From the IMG/VR virus record IMGVR_UViG_3300050821_005740, positions 1 through 51,940 of that record: a stretch of DNA of 51,940 nucleotides. One strand, written 5' to 3'. The notes beneath the pieces were generated by a model. The model was not told where the DNA came from, ran no database searches, and saw only the letters and a list, made by a program, of their open reading frames with translations. Position numbers and translations under genes: made by a program. This document shows, piece by piece, positions 38,686 through 47,586 of the stretch; position 1 is the stretch's first letter, and every line of letters begins with the position of its first letter. The stretch comes from a virus.

Positions 38686-39432
38686 CTACCACGTTTCGAT
38701 TGTGTCGTCTTCTCCCATGGGAGTTATCTGACTGTCTTTTATCTCCTCAACAGAGATCTCTCTCACCTTTGCGGGCGCATCAACAATGAATGGCGCTCTT
38801 GCTTCAAGAACACGAGATTTCACATTCTCCATATTGATGGTAGAGGCAATCTTTACCAGTTGATCGGCCATTGGCTTTGCGTTTTTATTCTGAAGAATGA
38901 AAGTCTTGGTTGTCCCCTTCCCTACCTGAGAAAGAGAGAAGTCACATTCTGTAAGAGCGCAATTATCATCCTCTTTCACAAATTCTCTCAACCACTTGAG
39001 AATATCGCCTGTTGCACCAAACGCCGCTAGCTCTAAGAGCCGAACGCCTTTCACGGCTTTTGTCTGCTTAGAACCATCCTCCTGAGTCTCCTCATAAGAA
39101 ACTTCTGCTTGTGTTTTCTGATTTATGCCTTTGTAGACATAAATCGGGAGATAGAAGTGAAGTTTTGCTGTCAATTTCTTGTTATTGGCGGCTTGCTGGC
39201 AATACAGGCAAGCATTGCCTTCCTCTTGAGCACATACAGCATTCACACTCTTCGTCGGGTCCTCACTCCAGAGATTATGTTTCATCAGAACAACAGAGTC
39301 CTTCAAGTCGAAGAGGGGACGGATCAAGAACTTCTCATCTGGTTTGAGGAAAAGGAAAATCGGCTTCCCAGTTGAACGGGGAGCTGCTGCTTTTGCTAAC
39401 TGTTCATCCATGAGTTCTAATGCATTTACCAT
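38686..39432 (-). CDS. Putative ssDNA-binding protein with zinc site
   Basis: 248 aa from ATG 39432 (AGAGG upstream). Basic-aromatic N-terminal domain (PIFLFLKPDEKFLIRPLFDL), a CAQEEGNACLYC cysteine motif as in gp32-type proteins, and a very acidic C-terminus (EEIKDSQ...GEDDTIETW) typical of ssDNA-binding proteins that recruit partners by the tail. First gene after a consensus promoter, hence probably abundant. Confidence 0.7.
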   Translation of the reverse strand: MVNALELMDEQLAKAAAPRSTGKPIFLFLKPDEKFLIRPLFDLKDSVVLMKHNLWSEDPTKSVNAVCAQEEGNACLYCQQAANNKKLTAKLHFYLPIYVYKGINQKTQAEVSYEETQEDGSKQTKAVKGVRLLELAAFGATGDILKWLREFVKEDDNCALTECDFSLSQVGKGTTKTFILQNKNAKPMADQLVKIASTINMENVKSRVLEARAPFIVDAPAKVREISVEEIKDSQITPMGEDDTIETW

Positions 39433-39548
39433 TGTAAAACCTCTTTCTTTTTGCCTAGACATGGCTAGGTCTTTTAAATTAGTGGTTGTGCAGTATCAGA
39501 AACGTGTCTACTGGATTTTGATGTTCCACACAACCTTCACTGGTGACT

Positions 39549-39577
39549 AGTATAGATTGTTATTGTTCATTTGTCAA
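39549..39577 (-). promoter_or_regulatory. Consensus early promoter, minus strand
   Basis: On the minus strand TTGACA (39577-39572), 17-nt spacer, TATACT (39554-39549). A perfect-strength sigma70 promoter for the ssDNA-binding-like gene. The TATACTAGTC at its end holds the GACTAGTAT motif. Confidence 0.8.
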
Positions 39578-39602
39578 GAGTATTGAAAATATTGGTAAAT
39601 TA

Positions 39603-39631
39603 TTGACTAGTATTGATAAGTATGGTACAGT
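39603..39631 (+). promoter_or_regulatory. Divergent early promoter, plus strand
   Basis: TTGACT (39603-39608), 17-nt spacer, TACAGT (39626-39631), driving the HTH gene and helicase. The TTGACTAGTATTGATAAGTA stretch is identical at 47587. Confidence 0.65.
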
Positions 39632-39653
39632 ATTGAAAGTAGTAACCAATTCC

Positions 39654-39667
39654 CACCTTGCAAGGGG
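39654..39667. repeat. Dispersed palindrome copy, intergenic
   Basis: CACCTTGCAAGGGG in the leader of the HTH gene at 39688. Confidence 0.8.
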
Positions 39668-39687
39668 TGGCTGAAAGGAGAGAGACT

Positions 39688-39888
39688 TTGAACGATATCA
39701 AAGAAGATGTTGACACTTATATTCCAGTGAGGCAGGTAGCAAAGGAAATGAGTGTTAACAAGGCATATATCTTCCAGGAGATTAAGGAAGGTCATTTAAG
39801 AGCGTATGATCTTGGCGGCTACAAGATCAAACGCTCTGAATTAGTAGCCTACATTGAAGCTAGAAAAGTACTACCTGTTAGCAAATAA
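39688..39888 (+). CDS. Excisionase-like helix-turn-helix protein
   Basis: 66 aa from TTG 39688, chosen because AAGGAGAG lies ~6 nt upstream. Compact HTH_17/excisionase fold (YIPVRQVAKEMSVNKAYIFQ, then GHLRAYDLGGYKIKRSELVA). It lies under the duplicated promoter region and may bind the GACTAGTAT operators or serve as directionality factor for one of the integrases. Confidence 0.78.
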   Translation: MNDIKEDVDTYIPVRQVAKEMSVNKAYIFQEIKEGHLRAYDLGGYKIKRSELVAYIEARKVLPVSK

Positions 39889-39938
39889 AAGCAGAGGCAG
39901 ATCTTGATACTTTCTTCTCTGCAAAAGGAGATTTTTAA

Positions 39939-41618
39939 ATGATCGAACTATTCCCTGATCAACAGGAAGCATTAGATAAAGTTCTGGAGAGATACAAAGG
40001 GTGTCCGATAGGCGGTCGGGCATTAGTTGTAGCTCCTACCGCGTGGGGAAAAACAGTTTTCTTTAGCGCTCTTATCAATGCGCTTGATTTTGTCAAAAAG
40101 GGTATCCCAGTACTTATCATCGCCCACAGAGACGAGCTATTGGACCAGGCACGCGACAAGTTCCACATGTTTGATCCAACTGCCATTGTAGGTAAGGTCG
40201 GAGGTGGTCGGCATGAATACGGCTGTCCGGTTACTGTTGCCAGCGTTGACACCATATCAGGAGAGAAGCATCTGGAGAAGATTCCAAGCTTCAAATATGG
40301 CCTTGTGATAATTGACGAGTGTCATCACAGTCCAGCACCCAAATATCAAAAAGTTTTGAATGTTTTAAAAGAAGCTTTTCAACTAGGGGTTACTGCTACC
40401 GACGAGCGACTTGACGGAAAAAGCTTGGAGCCGATCTTTGGGAAAGCCCTTTTCAGAATGCCCATTGTTGATGCAATCGCAAAAAAAAGATTGTCTGATG
40501 TAAAGGCAGTTGCTATCCGAACTGAAGTCGATCTAAATGATATTGAATCAAGTAAAAACGCAGAAGGCGTAACTGATTTCAACCAAACAGAACTGAACTT
40601 GGCAGTGAACACGCCCGCTCGTAACCGTCGCATTGTAGAAGCCTATCAAGAGCATTGCCCAAACGAGCGAGCAATCTGTTTTGCGGTAACCGTTGCGCAC
40701 GCTAGCGCCATTTCAGACGCATTCAATGAAGCTGGCATATCATCAGTCTGTGTTACTGGAGAGACTCCGATAGAGGAGCGCAAACAAATCTATACCGCGT
40801 TTGATAAAGGTGAAATACTGGTCCTCACAAATGTCATGGTGCTTACAGAAGGGTTCGATGCCCCAAAAATCAAGGGGATACTTATGGCTCGTCCTACACA
40901 AAGTAGAGCATTGTATTTACAATGTGTCGGACGAGGGCTCCGCAAATCACCAGGAAAAACACACTGCATTATTCTGGATTTGACTGACAATTGTGATAAG
41001 TATCGACTAAAACCGCAAAGCTTACGTAAAGCAATCAAGGATGTACAAGAAGGCGAAACCATTCTTGAAGCCCTAGAACGTGAGAAGCTAGAGAATGAAG
41101 AGCGTCAAGTTCAGGTACGCAAGCTGAAAGAAAAGCGACTGAAAGACATTCACATTGACCTCTTTGAAACGTTGGAGTGGAAAGAGCTTCCCAATGGTGT
41201 GTATCTGCTCGAAATTGGACCAGAACGTCACAAGATTGCTTTGTCGCCTAGCAAAAGCAATCCAGAGTTGTACTATGTCCAATTGAAAAGGGCTCCCTAT
41301 AATAGTCCAACCGACAAAGCTCAGAAGCTTATTGATAGCCCAATGCCAATAGATTGGGCTCAGCAGGAAGCAGAAAAATGTGCTCGTAAAATCATGGCTG
41401 AGCCACGCGGGATTGCCCTGGTTGATCCTTCATCTCCATGGAGGAGTAAACCAATCTCGGAAAAGCAGAAGGGAATGCTCAAGTTGTATCGTATTCCTGT
41501 AACCGAAGGGATGACAAGTGGTCAGGCTTCAGATTTAATTGACGCCCACAAGCAAGAGATAGAGAAGCGCAAAGCCGCTAAGCAAGCGCGTAAAGCTGCT
41601 AAGGCAATTGAGGTATAG
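39939..41618 (+). CDS. Superfamily 2 DNA helicase
   Basis: 559 aa. ATP-driven helicase: motif I APTAWGKT with K38, motif II DECHH (126-130), motif III-type GVTAT, and motif VI QCVGRGLRKSPGK in the second RecA domain. Charged coiled region near 370-420, and a C-terminal domain rich in Lys/Ala. RecQ/RAD25-like branch, often the replication or recombination helicase of phages. Partners with the nuclease, primase and ssDNA-binding-like protein. Confidence 0.92.
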   Translation: MIELFPDQQEALDKVLERYKGCPIGGRALVVAPTAWGKTVFFSALINALDFVKKGIPVLIIAHRDELLDQARDKFHMFDPTAIVGKVGGGRHEYGCPVTVASVDTISGEKHLEKIPSFKYGLVIIDECHHSPAPKYQKVLNVLKEAFQLGVTATDERLDGKSLEPIFGKALFRMPIVDAIAKKRLSDVKAVAIRTEVDLNDIESSKNAEGVTDFNQTELNLAVNTPARNRRIVEAYQEHCPNERAICFAVTVAHASAISDAFNEAGISSVCVTGETPIEERKQIYTAFDKGEILVLTNVMVLTEGFDAPKIKGILMARPTQSRALYLQCVGRGLRKSPGKTHCIILDLTDNCDKYRLKPQSLRKAIKDVQEGETILEALEREKLENEERQVQVRKLKEKRLKDIHIDLFETLEWKELPNGVYLLEIGPERHKIALSPSKSNPELYYVQLKRAPYNSPTDKAQKLIDSPMPIDWAQQEAEKCARKIMAEPRGIALVDPSSPWRSKPISEKQKGMLKLYRIPVTEGMTSGQASDLIDAHKQEIEKRKAAKQARKAAKAIEV

Positions 41619-41621
41619 TGT

Positions 41622-41696
41622 GTCAAACATTGACACGCCAATGTTCTACAAAGTATACTTTTTGTATATTTGAATGTTCTTACAATTGATTGTAAA
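41622..41696 (+). promoter_or_regulatory. Promoter with two operator-like palindromes
   Basis: TTGACA (41631-41636), 18-nt spacer, TATACT (41655-41660). TGTCAA-ACA-TTGACA (41622-41636) covers the -35 box, and TTACAAT-TG-ATTGTAA (41681-41696) lies in the leader. Likely repressor-controlled. Confidence 0.65.
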
Positions 41697-41742
41697 TGGT
41701 AGATGGCTAATTGCACAAGGAGTTGTCATCTACATTACAGAA

Positions 41743-41973
41743 ATGAGTAACCGTATGATGGAACACGAATTTGAGACAAGTGATTTTGATAAAACATTTG
41801 TCTACAAGGAAAATGGACTCACTATCAATCTATCCAAAGTTGTAAGCGCTGGAAAAGATGATCCTGAGTGTCACATGATTGCTGCATATCAAGATGGACA
41901 AAACGAACCCGTGATAGAACTAAAATTTGCTGGAGAAAAAAAAGAACTTCTCCAGAGATGGATCAACCTCTAA
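41743..41973 (+). CDS. Small hypothetical protein
   Basis: 76 aa if ATG 41743 is used. No ribosome-binding site sits well for any ATG here; AAGGAG lies 20 nt upstream, and the same frame is open back to ATG 41674. Globular (KTFVYKENGLTINLSKVVSA, then EPVIELKFAGEKKELLQRWI). Monocistronic between a promoter and a terminator. No family recognised. Confidence 0.6.
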   Translation: MSNRMMEHEFETSDFDKTFVYKENGLTINLSKVVSAGKDDPECHMIAAYQDGQNEPVIELKFAGEKKELLQRWINL

Positions 41974-41979
41974 TTAAAA

Positions 41980-42001
41980 AGTCCTCCCATTTGGGAGGAC
42001 T
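41980..42001. terminator. Bidirectional intrinsic terminator
   Basis: AGTCCTCCCA, 2-nt centre, TGGGAGGACT, with A5 to the left and a T-rich run to the right. On the minus strand it is followed by TTTTT and ends the gene at 42009. Confidence 0.88.
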
Positions 42002-42008
42002 CCTTCTT

Positions 42009-42308
42009 TTATTCTTCCGAGTTTACCTCAGCTATCACGCGTTTCAGCTCCTCTTCCCATGCCCCCTCTTCTCCAACGCGAAAAGACTTCCTAAAAACAT
42101 CTAAGATACGCTTGTCGTGGTACACGTTCAAGTGATTTATCGGTAATTTGATAAGCGGGACAATAATCCCTCTCTCATTCTTCAATATTTTGACACGACG
42201 ACGGAATCCCGTATCCGTCATTCCAACGTACTTGGACCCATTGGACCAATTGTAGTACGCTCTCCCATTATGGAGATCGTACTGAATCCCTCTCTCATCT
42301 TCTGGCAT
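42009..42308 (-). CDS. Hypothetical protein, possible GIY-YIG-like fold
   Basis: 99 aa, GAAAGGA upstream. AYYNWSNGSKYVGMT followed by GFRRRV and a late acidic helix (GAWEEELKRVIAE) resembles a degenerate GIY-(10)-YIG nuclease with Arg and Glu ligands. The match is short and may be accidental. Hairpins isolate it from its neighbours, so it could be a late insertion. Confidence 0.55.
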   Translation of the reverse strand: MPEDERGIQYDLHNGRAYYNWSNGSKYVGMTDTGFRRRVKILKNERGIIVPLIKLPINHLNVYHDKRILDVFRKSFRVGEEGAWEEELKRVIAEVNSEE

Positions 42309-42464
42309 TCGATTTTTCCTTTCGAACTTGTTTCAAACTGCACTAAAATAGTTTAAACAATACCACTATCCCTTATTATAGAGCATTTTCAAAAATAGAT
42401 GCTAGGGAGATACAGGGACAAATAGTATTGCTTAGTATAGCAGTCGATGGGGAAAGCCCAAAAG

Positions 42465-42502
42465 TTACGAACACTATGGGAATAGGACCATAGTGTTCGT
42501 AA
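42465..42502. terminator. 15-bp perfect inverted repeat, terminator-like
   Basis: TTACGAACACTATGG, 8-nt loop, CCATAGTGTTCGTAA. It follows the primase gene on the minus strand; CTTTTGGG comes next, a weak T-run. Confidence 0.65.
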
Positions 42503-42511
42503 ATGGTGATA

Positions 42512-43816
42512 TTATTTCTTTTTTTTGAGTGCTTGTTCCAATACCCATTTCCCCCACACTTCCTGGCAAGGGCAGTTTTTATTAATGCATATGCCGGCTA
42601 CTAGGTTCCCTCTTTCCCATTCTCGAATGGTGATCTCGTTGAGATTGACCTCTGGTCCGTGCCACTGGGTTTTTGAAAGGTCAATTGGATATTCCCGTCT
42701 ACCCCTTGCAAGGGGGATAGTGGCTTCTGGCACAGGGGGCTCAATCTTTTTGATTGACATCAGTCCTGCTTCAACCCATTCCCGCAAAGTGCAGCCTTGA
42801 TATCCTTCAAAAAACTTCTTGAGCAAGATATCATTGGGGTCCTTTGCATTGTACGGACTCCATCGCTGGCATTTTGTCTTGAGATGCTCAATCCAATATT
42901 CTGAACCGGAGTCACCCGACTCGTCTTCATCGAAGCTCTGGAGGACATGGGATGCTAGGTTCAGCTCTGCTACCCATCTAGTCAATCGACCGCGTGTCGT
43001 ACTCCCTGTGGCCACACAGGAGATGAGATCTCCAGCCTCTTGCTCCACAGATAGAGCACAGATTTCCCCTTCAACAATCATGGCGGGGAATTCAAATTGG
43101 ATTTCTCCAACGTTGTAAAGACCTTCTCCACTGCCCAAGACTTGTCCATAGGACTGTTTCTCACCAGGACGTTTGATCGCAAGTCTCCAGAGATTTGAGC
43201 CTTCAAACCAGGGGATAAGTATCCCATTGGGAATACGCACTTTATCCTTGCTCGAGGTAGCAGGATCAAGTCCCCACGTCTCCAGATCCGCTTCGTAATA
43301 TTTTCCATTTGATTGAAGAGGAACATACCCCCATCTTTTCTTTTTGAGAATCTCATCACCTAATCCCCTACCGTGTAAGTAGTTACGCATATCTTTACAT
43401 GCAGGACTCCAGAGTGTTGCCACAGCACGATCTATAAGTATCTTGCCTTGCTCTTGCCACATTGCAAGGAGTGGTTGTTCCTTACCAGTTTGAACGCTCT
43501 GAACGGGTTTCGATGGAACATAATCGGCATTCTGCTCGAGACCTAAAATCTCGCACGCTTCAGAATGGGTCATGTTGCAATAATCCTTTAGGAAATCCAG
43601 GCAATCGCCGTTCCATCCACAACCACTGGACCGCGTAGCACAGGTAAACTGCCCTGTTTCTGGTCTTGTTATGAACCTATCATGACCTCCACAGCGAGGG
43701 CAGTTCGAATGGTACTCCAGAACTCCGTGTACCCGTGTCGGCTTGCCCACAATGTCAATGAGTGCGTAATGCTCAATGAGACTTTTCACGTCCCAAACTG
43801 GTGAAAGTGTCGGCAT
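42512..43816 (-). CDS. DNA primase (CHC2 zinc finger and Toprim-like)
   Basis: 434 aa from ATG 43816 (AAGGTGA upstream). Zinc-binding N-terminus NCPRCGGHDRFITRPETGQF followed by a Cys pair (TCATRSSGCGW). A Toprim-like segment appears later (FPAMIVEGEICALSVEQ, then QSFDEDESGD). Makes RNA primers for phage replication. The C-terminal region carries P-L-A-R-G from a dispersed palindrome, the one copy read in a different frame. Upstream overlap with the HTH gene in alternative starts. Confidence 0.87.
   Translation of the reverse strand: MPTLSPVWDVKSLIEHYALIDIVGKPTRVHGVLEYHSNCPRCGGHDRFITRPETGQFTCATRSSGCGWNGDCLDFLKDYCNMTHSEACEILGLEQNADYVPSKPVQSVQTGKEQPLLAMWQEQGKILIDRAVATLWSPACKDMRNYLHGRGLGDEILKKKRWGYVPLQSNGKYYEADLETWGLDPATSSKDKVRIPNGILIPWFEGSNLWRLAIKRPGEKQSYGQVLGSGEGLYNVGEIQFEFPAMIVEGEICALSVEQEAGDLISCVATGSTTRGRLTRWVAELNLASHVLQSFDEDESGDSGSEYWIEHLKTKCQRWSPYNAKDPNDILLKKFFEGYQGCTLREWVEAGLMSIKKIEPPVPEATIPLARGRREYPIDLSKTQWHGPEVNLNEITIREWERGNLVAGICINKNCPCQEVWGKWVLEQALKKKK
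42702..42715. repeat. Dispersed palindrome copy in primase gene
   Basis: Exact CCCCTTGCAAGGGG. Encodes P-L-A-R-G on the minus strand, the only coding copy not in the L-Q-G frame. Confidence 0.85.
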
Positions 43817-43820
43817 GATG

Positions 43821-44447
43821 TCACCTTGTCCTATCTGTATATTTATCTTCACCCAAACGACCTAGCCCTCTGTCTCCTGCCAGAATATCGACGACCCATA
43901 ACCAATCTACACGGCGTTGATCAATTTCTGTCGGATGAGTAACAATAAAATCCCTGATATTTTTATCTGTAAATTGCATCGCTCCCCCTTGCTCAAACCC
44001 CCTGATCCATCCTTTTTTTATCCACATCTGAATTCGTTCATATTTACAGCCAAAAGCCTCTTTTAAATCGGTTCCCGTATAATGATCTAGATTTTTCAAT
44101 CCTCCTCTTAATCCTAAGAAAAAAGCTTTCTTCCTTGTAGAGTCATAGGATTTTTTCAAATCCTTTGCGATATCGTGAAGGCTCTTCTTTCCATAATATC
44201 TCTCAAGATACGATATTTCATGAACAGTCCATTCGATTTTTGTCACTCTCGTAACACCGATCTTACCTGCCCAGTGTTTTACAACTTTACGCGGGACTTG
44301 TAACTCTTTCTGGATAAGTGTTATGCGTTCAGAAGTCCCATCGTATAAGTCCATAATCATGCGGCGGCCTCTCTCATCTAAAATCCATTTTTGTGGTCTA
44401 CCACCAGGGTAGGAGCGCTTTGCCCCTACCATATTGCCCTCTTCCAT
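43821..44447 (-). CDS. HTH DNA-binding protein
   Basis: 208 aa. Two HTH-like segments: RITLIQKELQVPRKVVKHWA near 40-60 and WTVHEISYLERYYGKKSLHD followed by IAKDLKKSYDSTRKKAFFLG (SANT/Myb-like pattern), then a third near 125-150. Overlaps the helicase-methylase start by one base. Likely a regulator or initiation factor for replication. Confidence 0.7.
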   Translation of the reverse strand: MEEGNMVGAKRSYPGGRPQKWILDERGRRMIMDLYDGTSERITLIQKELQVPRKVVKHWAGKIGVTRVTKIEWTVHEISYLERYYGKKSLHDIAKDLKKSYDSTRKKAFFLGLRGGLKNLDHYTGTDLKEAFGCKYERIQMWIKKGWIRGFEQGGAMQFTDKNIRDFIVTHPTEIDQRRVDWLWVVDILAGDRGLGRLGEDKYTDRTR

Positions 44448-46657
44448 TAGCCTACCTCCGCAAGGTCGAATAGGGTTGTCTGTGTTCGCTTTCCAAGAAC
44501 ACGCTCTAGGTTCTTATGGGCGGTCTTGAAGTAAGATGGTTTCAGCTCAATCCCAGTGAACTTTCTATTCAACTCTAGATCTTTTACGCCTTCTGAACCA
44601 ATTCCACAAAATGGTGACAAAATTCTCTCACCAGGATTGCTCCATAGTCGGATGCATCGTTCGATTGTGCCAAGCTGAAGCGGGCACACGTGGCGCTCGT
44701 CTTTCTCCTCTTTTGCAACCGCTGTGTTGAGCGTGTCTGTCTCGCTAATGTCATACCAGATAGGTCTGGCCCATTGAATCCACTCCTCATTTGAGACATC
44801 AGGGATGATAGGTACCTCGTTCTTTCCTGGTTTGCGGAGTAGCAGAATATAGTCAGCAAAACCAGGTCGGCTCCAGGAACTATCCTTATGAAGCTGCTGA
44901 AAGGCTAGCCCTTTCGTATGTGTGCGTATGGCCTGAACCTGTGGGTTTTTGTCTATGGTTACCTCGCCGTGATAGATAAAACCTCTATTCACAAATGCGC
45001 TAACCACATCACCTCTGAAATCTTTCATCCCAATAAAGCCATCGTGGATAAGGCTAGCTCCGATTTGTTGAACGTGTACGCACACATTGCGTCCTGGTTT
45101 CGTCACTCTTAAGAGGTGGTCAATGATATAGTAGAAATGCTGATAGAATTCTCCAGCATTGCGACTATTGCCTAAATCGCGTTCTGTAGGAGAATAACAA
45201 TATAAACTCATGAAAGGCGGACTAAACACTGATAAATCAATTGAATTATCTGGTATCTCTGCTAGCCTTTCACAGCTATCACCTAACATAAGCTTGTAGT
45301 CGTTTGTCTGGATTGTTTTCTCCTGATATTCTCCTTTCTTGGAGATGTTCTCAATCTCGTCTTTTTCAAACTGTTGAACGTGTTTAATTAATTGATCACT
45401 CATCTTTTTTGCTTCCTCTTCTTTTCGGAGGACATTTTGAAAAATCTCCTCCTCAATATCTGACAATACGATGTACACCCATACAGGATGATCTTGCCCA
45501 AATCGATATGAACGCCGGACTCCCTGGTAGTAAATTTCAAAGCTATCGGTTAGCCCTAACCATATTTGGTTATGACAGTTCTGGAGGTTGATTCCCATGC
45601 CAGCGATCTTGGCTTTTGTCACGAGAACGCGTATTTTTCCTGACTGGAAATCTTCAATCGTTTGGATTTTCTTATCAGGTGAGTCCTTTCCTGCAAGCTC
45701 AACTGCTCCTGGAATGGACTTCGTGCAGACTGACGACTCATCATTAAGTCCACACCACACAATCCATTGCTCATCCGGCTTGCTCTGAACAAGCTTTACA
45801 GCCTCTTGCAAACGATCTGCAATTGTGCCTTTACGCGCCTTGCTACGGTCGGCTACCCCTTTGAGTCCTGCAAAAAAGAGCTGTCCCTCGGGGACATAAT
45901 CGCTAACCACTATAGCTCGTTCAATGTTGAGAGGAGGTAAGATGTATCCAGTGTCATCAAAACCAATGTCAGACGGGCGTTTCACTGACATTGACCAACT
46001 AGCAAGCCACTGGTAGAAAGAGTCTTGCGCATGTCCTTTTAACCTCCAGCCACCGTGAGCACTGGTATCACTATCATGGACAAAGAACATTGCTTTCATT
46101 TCCGCGCCCGTCATAATTCCGAGAAATTCAGCGTGATTTGCAATCTCTGTAAGATCATTCGGAGCAGGAGTAGCAGTACAGCACAACCGATAGGGAATAT
46201 CCTTAGACTTTTCAATGAGCTTAGAGCGTATTTTTCCGTCAACCGACTTTAAAATGCTGCTCTCATCTAAGACAATGCATCCAAAGTCATCAAAATTAAA
46301 ATGGTCAATCATCTCGTAATTGGTGATGTTAATTCCATCAATTAAATCATCACCAGAACGTGTATAATACACTTCTACATTAATCTTTTTTGCTTCATTA
46401 ACTGTTTGCCTAGCAACTGACAACGGAGCAATAATCAATGTACGCTTTTCTGTCAAACGTGCGTATTCTACAGACATGAAAGTTTTACCCATGCCTGTGT
46501 CGACAAACAAAGCAGATCGGCCCTTGCGCAATGCCCACTGAACCAGGACTTTTTGAAATGGAAACAATTCAGGATGGATAGCGTCAAGCGGAACGTCTAT
46601 CCCTGATGTTTGGGCAATCGTTCTTTTTGACTGAAGAAATGACTGATAGTCTAGCAC
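44447..46657 (-). CDS. SNF2-type helicase fused to a DNA methyltransferase
   Basis: 736 aa from GTG 46657 (GGAGGT 6 nt upstream). Residues ~30-430: SF2/SNF2 ATPase with Walker A DTGMGKT (K58), VLDESS and a late YQGVRRSYRFGQDHPVWVYI motif. Residues ~460-736: beta-class amino-methyltransferase with motif IV SPPF near 479 before motif I LSPFCGIGSEG near 675. SPPF instead of DPPY points to N4-cytosine (or N6-adenine) modification. Probably self-protection against host restriction with DNA translocation. Such fusions occur in several phages. Confidence 0.87.
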   Translation of the reverse strand: MLDYQSFLQSKRTIAQTSGIDVPLDAIHPELFPFQKVLVQWALRKGRSALFVDTGMGKTFMSVEYARLTEKRTLIIAPLSVARQTVNEAKKINVEVYYTRSGDDLIDGINITNYEMIDHFNFDDFGCIVLDESSILKSVDGKIRSKLIEKSKDIPYRLCCTATPAPNDLTEIANHAEFLGIMTGAEMKAMFFVHDSDTSAHGGWRLKGHAQDSFYQWLASWSMSVKRPSDIGFDDTGYILPPLNIERAIVVSDYVPEGQLFFAGLKGVADRSKARKGTIADRLQEAVKLVQSKPDEQWIVWCGLNDESSVCTKSIPGAVELAGKDSPDKKIQTIEDFQSGKIRVLVTKAKIAGMGINLQNCHNQIWLGLTDSFEIYYQGVRRSYRFGQDHPVWVYIVLSDIEEEIFQNVLRKEEEAKKMSDQLIKHVQQFEKDEIENISKKGEYQEKTIQTNDYKLMLGDSCERLAEIPDNSIDLSVFSPPFMSLYCYSPTERDLGNSRNAGEFYQHFYYIIDHLLRVTKPGRNVCVHVQQIGASLIHDGFIGMKDFRGDVVSAFVNRGFIYHGEVTIDKNPQVQAIRTHTKGLAFQQLHKDSSWSRPGFADYILLLRKPGKNEVPIIPDVSNEEWIQWARPIWYDISETDTLNTAVAKEEKDERHVCPLQLGTIERCIRLWSNPGERILSPFCGIGSEGVKDLELNRKFTGIELKPSYFKTAHKNLERVLGKRTQTTLFDLAEVG

Positions 46658-46658
46658 C

Positions 46659-47003
46659 TTACACCTCCACAATATCTATTCCATATAAAGCTTTTACAAG
46701 CTTGCGCTTTAAATTGTACACAGGTGTTTTCATGCCCTTTACATCCTCAACGACACTATCACCTGTTTTGATATCTGTATAGCGAAAATCAGCTTTATAA
46801 AAGCCAATTTTTTGATCGTTTACTACCAGATCAAAACGAGGCTGCAATTCCAAATCTGTAATTTTTTTTGCACGCTCTAAGAGCAAAAGCTCCTGATAGC
46901 GACCAGCTTCTTTTTTGCTATCAAAAGAAATTCCATACACTTCAGTCTTTTTACTGTGATACTTGCTCTCCCCTTGCAAGGGGGGTTTAGCTCGAATTGG
47001 CAT
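46659..47003 (-). CDS. DUF1064-like nuclease (putative junction resolvase)
   Basis: 114 aa from ATG 47003 (AAAGGAG upstream). KYHSKKTEVYGISFDSKKEA, YQELLLLERAKKITDLELQP, DFRYTDIKTGDSVVEDVKGM are the DUF1064 signature; the D...E-x-K pattern is a PD-(D/E)XK core. Family members are thought to resolve recombination intermediates. Residues P-L-Q-G-E near the N-terminus come from a dispersed palindrome. Confidence 0.85.
   Translation of the reverse strand: MPIRAKPPLQGESKYHSKKTEVYGISFDSKKEAGRYQELLLLERAKKITDLELQPRFDLVVNDQKIGFYKADFRYTDIKTGDSVVEDVKGMKTPVYNLKRKLVKALYGIDIVEV
46970..46983. repeat. Dispersed palindrome copy in DUF1064-like gene
   Basis: Exact CCCCTTGCAAGGGG, encoding P-L-Q-G on the minus strand just before the conserved domain. 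Confidence 0.85.
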
Positions 47004-47007
47004 GGGG

Positions 47008-47211
47008 TTACTCCTTTGTGCATTCAATGCTTCCATCATTCTTGCGAAGAAACATGAAATCAGTTTCTTCGACTCTCAAAGCTACTACATTTGATCTGTC
47101 ATGAGTGCTGTATCCCATGATCAATTGCGCAAAGTCTTTTGATGTAATGTTTTGTCTCAATGGCAAAAGAAAACCGTATGCTTCAATCGCATATTTTGCA
47201 ATATCATTCAT
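47008..47211 (-). CDS. Small hypothetical protein
   Basis: 67 aa, GAAGGAG upstream. Mixed alpha/beta (RQNITSKDFAQLIMGYSTHD, then VVALRVEETDFMFLRKNDGS). No family recognised. Four bases after the next upstream gene region; part of the early minus-strand operon. Confidence 0.6.
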   Translation of the reverse strand: MNDIAKYAIEAYGFLLPLRQNITSKDFAQLIMGYSTHDRSNVVALRVEETDFMFLRKNDGSIECTKE

Positions 47212-47242
47212 GGCTTTTACTCCTTCAAGAAATACACTTTGA

Positions 47243-47500
47243 TCAAATAGCCAGCCCGTTTCGCACTGGAGCTAGTCGATTGCAGAAGAAACAGCGTCCT
47301 GGTTTCTCGCTCTGGTTATTCGCTTGGAAGTTCTCCTCCAGTTGCTCAGCTAAACGCGAATGCTCGCAGTATCGTCTAGCACACACGGTACACCGCATGT
47401 GCCCTCGGAATTGTTCCACGATGAAAATATTGGAGCTGTGTAATTCCCACCTAACTATGACTCCGAGATCATGGCGCTTGTGTTCGGTAAATGTGTTCAT
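47243..47500 (-). CDS. Small zinc-binding protein
   Basis: 85 aa, AAAAGGAG upstream. Cys/His pattern HMRCTVCARRYCEH and a late CFFC. Probably a zinc-finger regulator. First gene under the duplicated consensus promoter at 47533-47561. Confidence 0.7.
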   Translation of the reverse strand: MNTFTEHKRHDLGVIVRWELHSSNIFIVEQFRGHMRCTVCARRYCEHSRLAEQLEENFQANNQSEKPGRCFFCNRLAPVRNGLAI

Positions 47501-47532
47501 TTGTTTTCTCCTTTTGGTGACTTGTTACGACT

Positions 47533-47561
47533 AGTATAGATTATTCATAATCATTTGTCAA
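47533..47561 (-). promoter_or_regulatory. Consensus early promoter, minus strand (second copy)
   Basis: On the minus strand TTGACA (47561-47556), 17-nt spacer, TATACT (47538-47533), with the same TATACTAGTC end as at 39549. Drives the zinc protein, nuclease, helicase-methylase and primase operon. Confidence 0.8.
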
Positions 47562-47586
47562 CAGTATTGATTATTCTAGCAAATAA

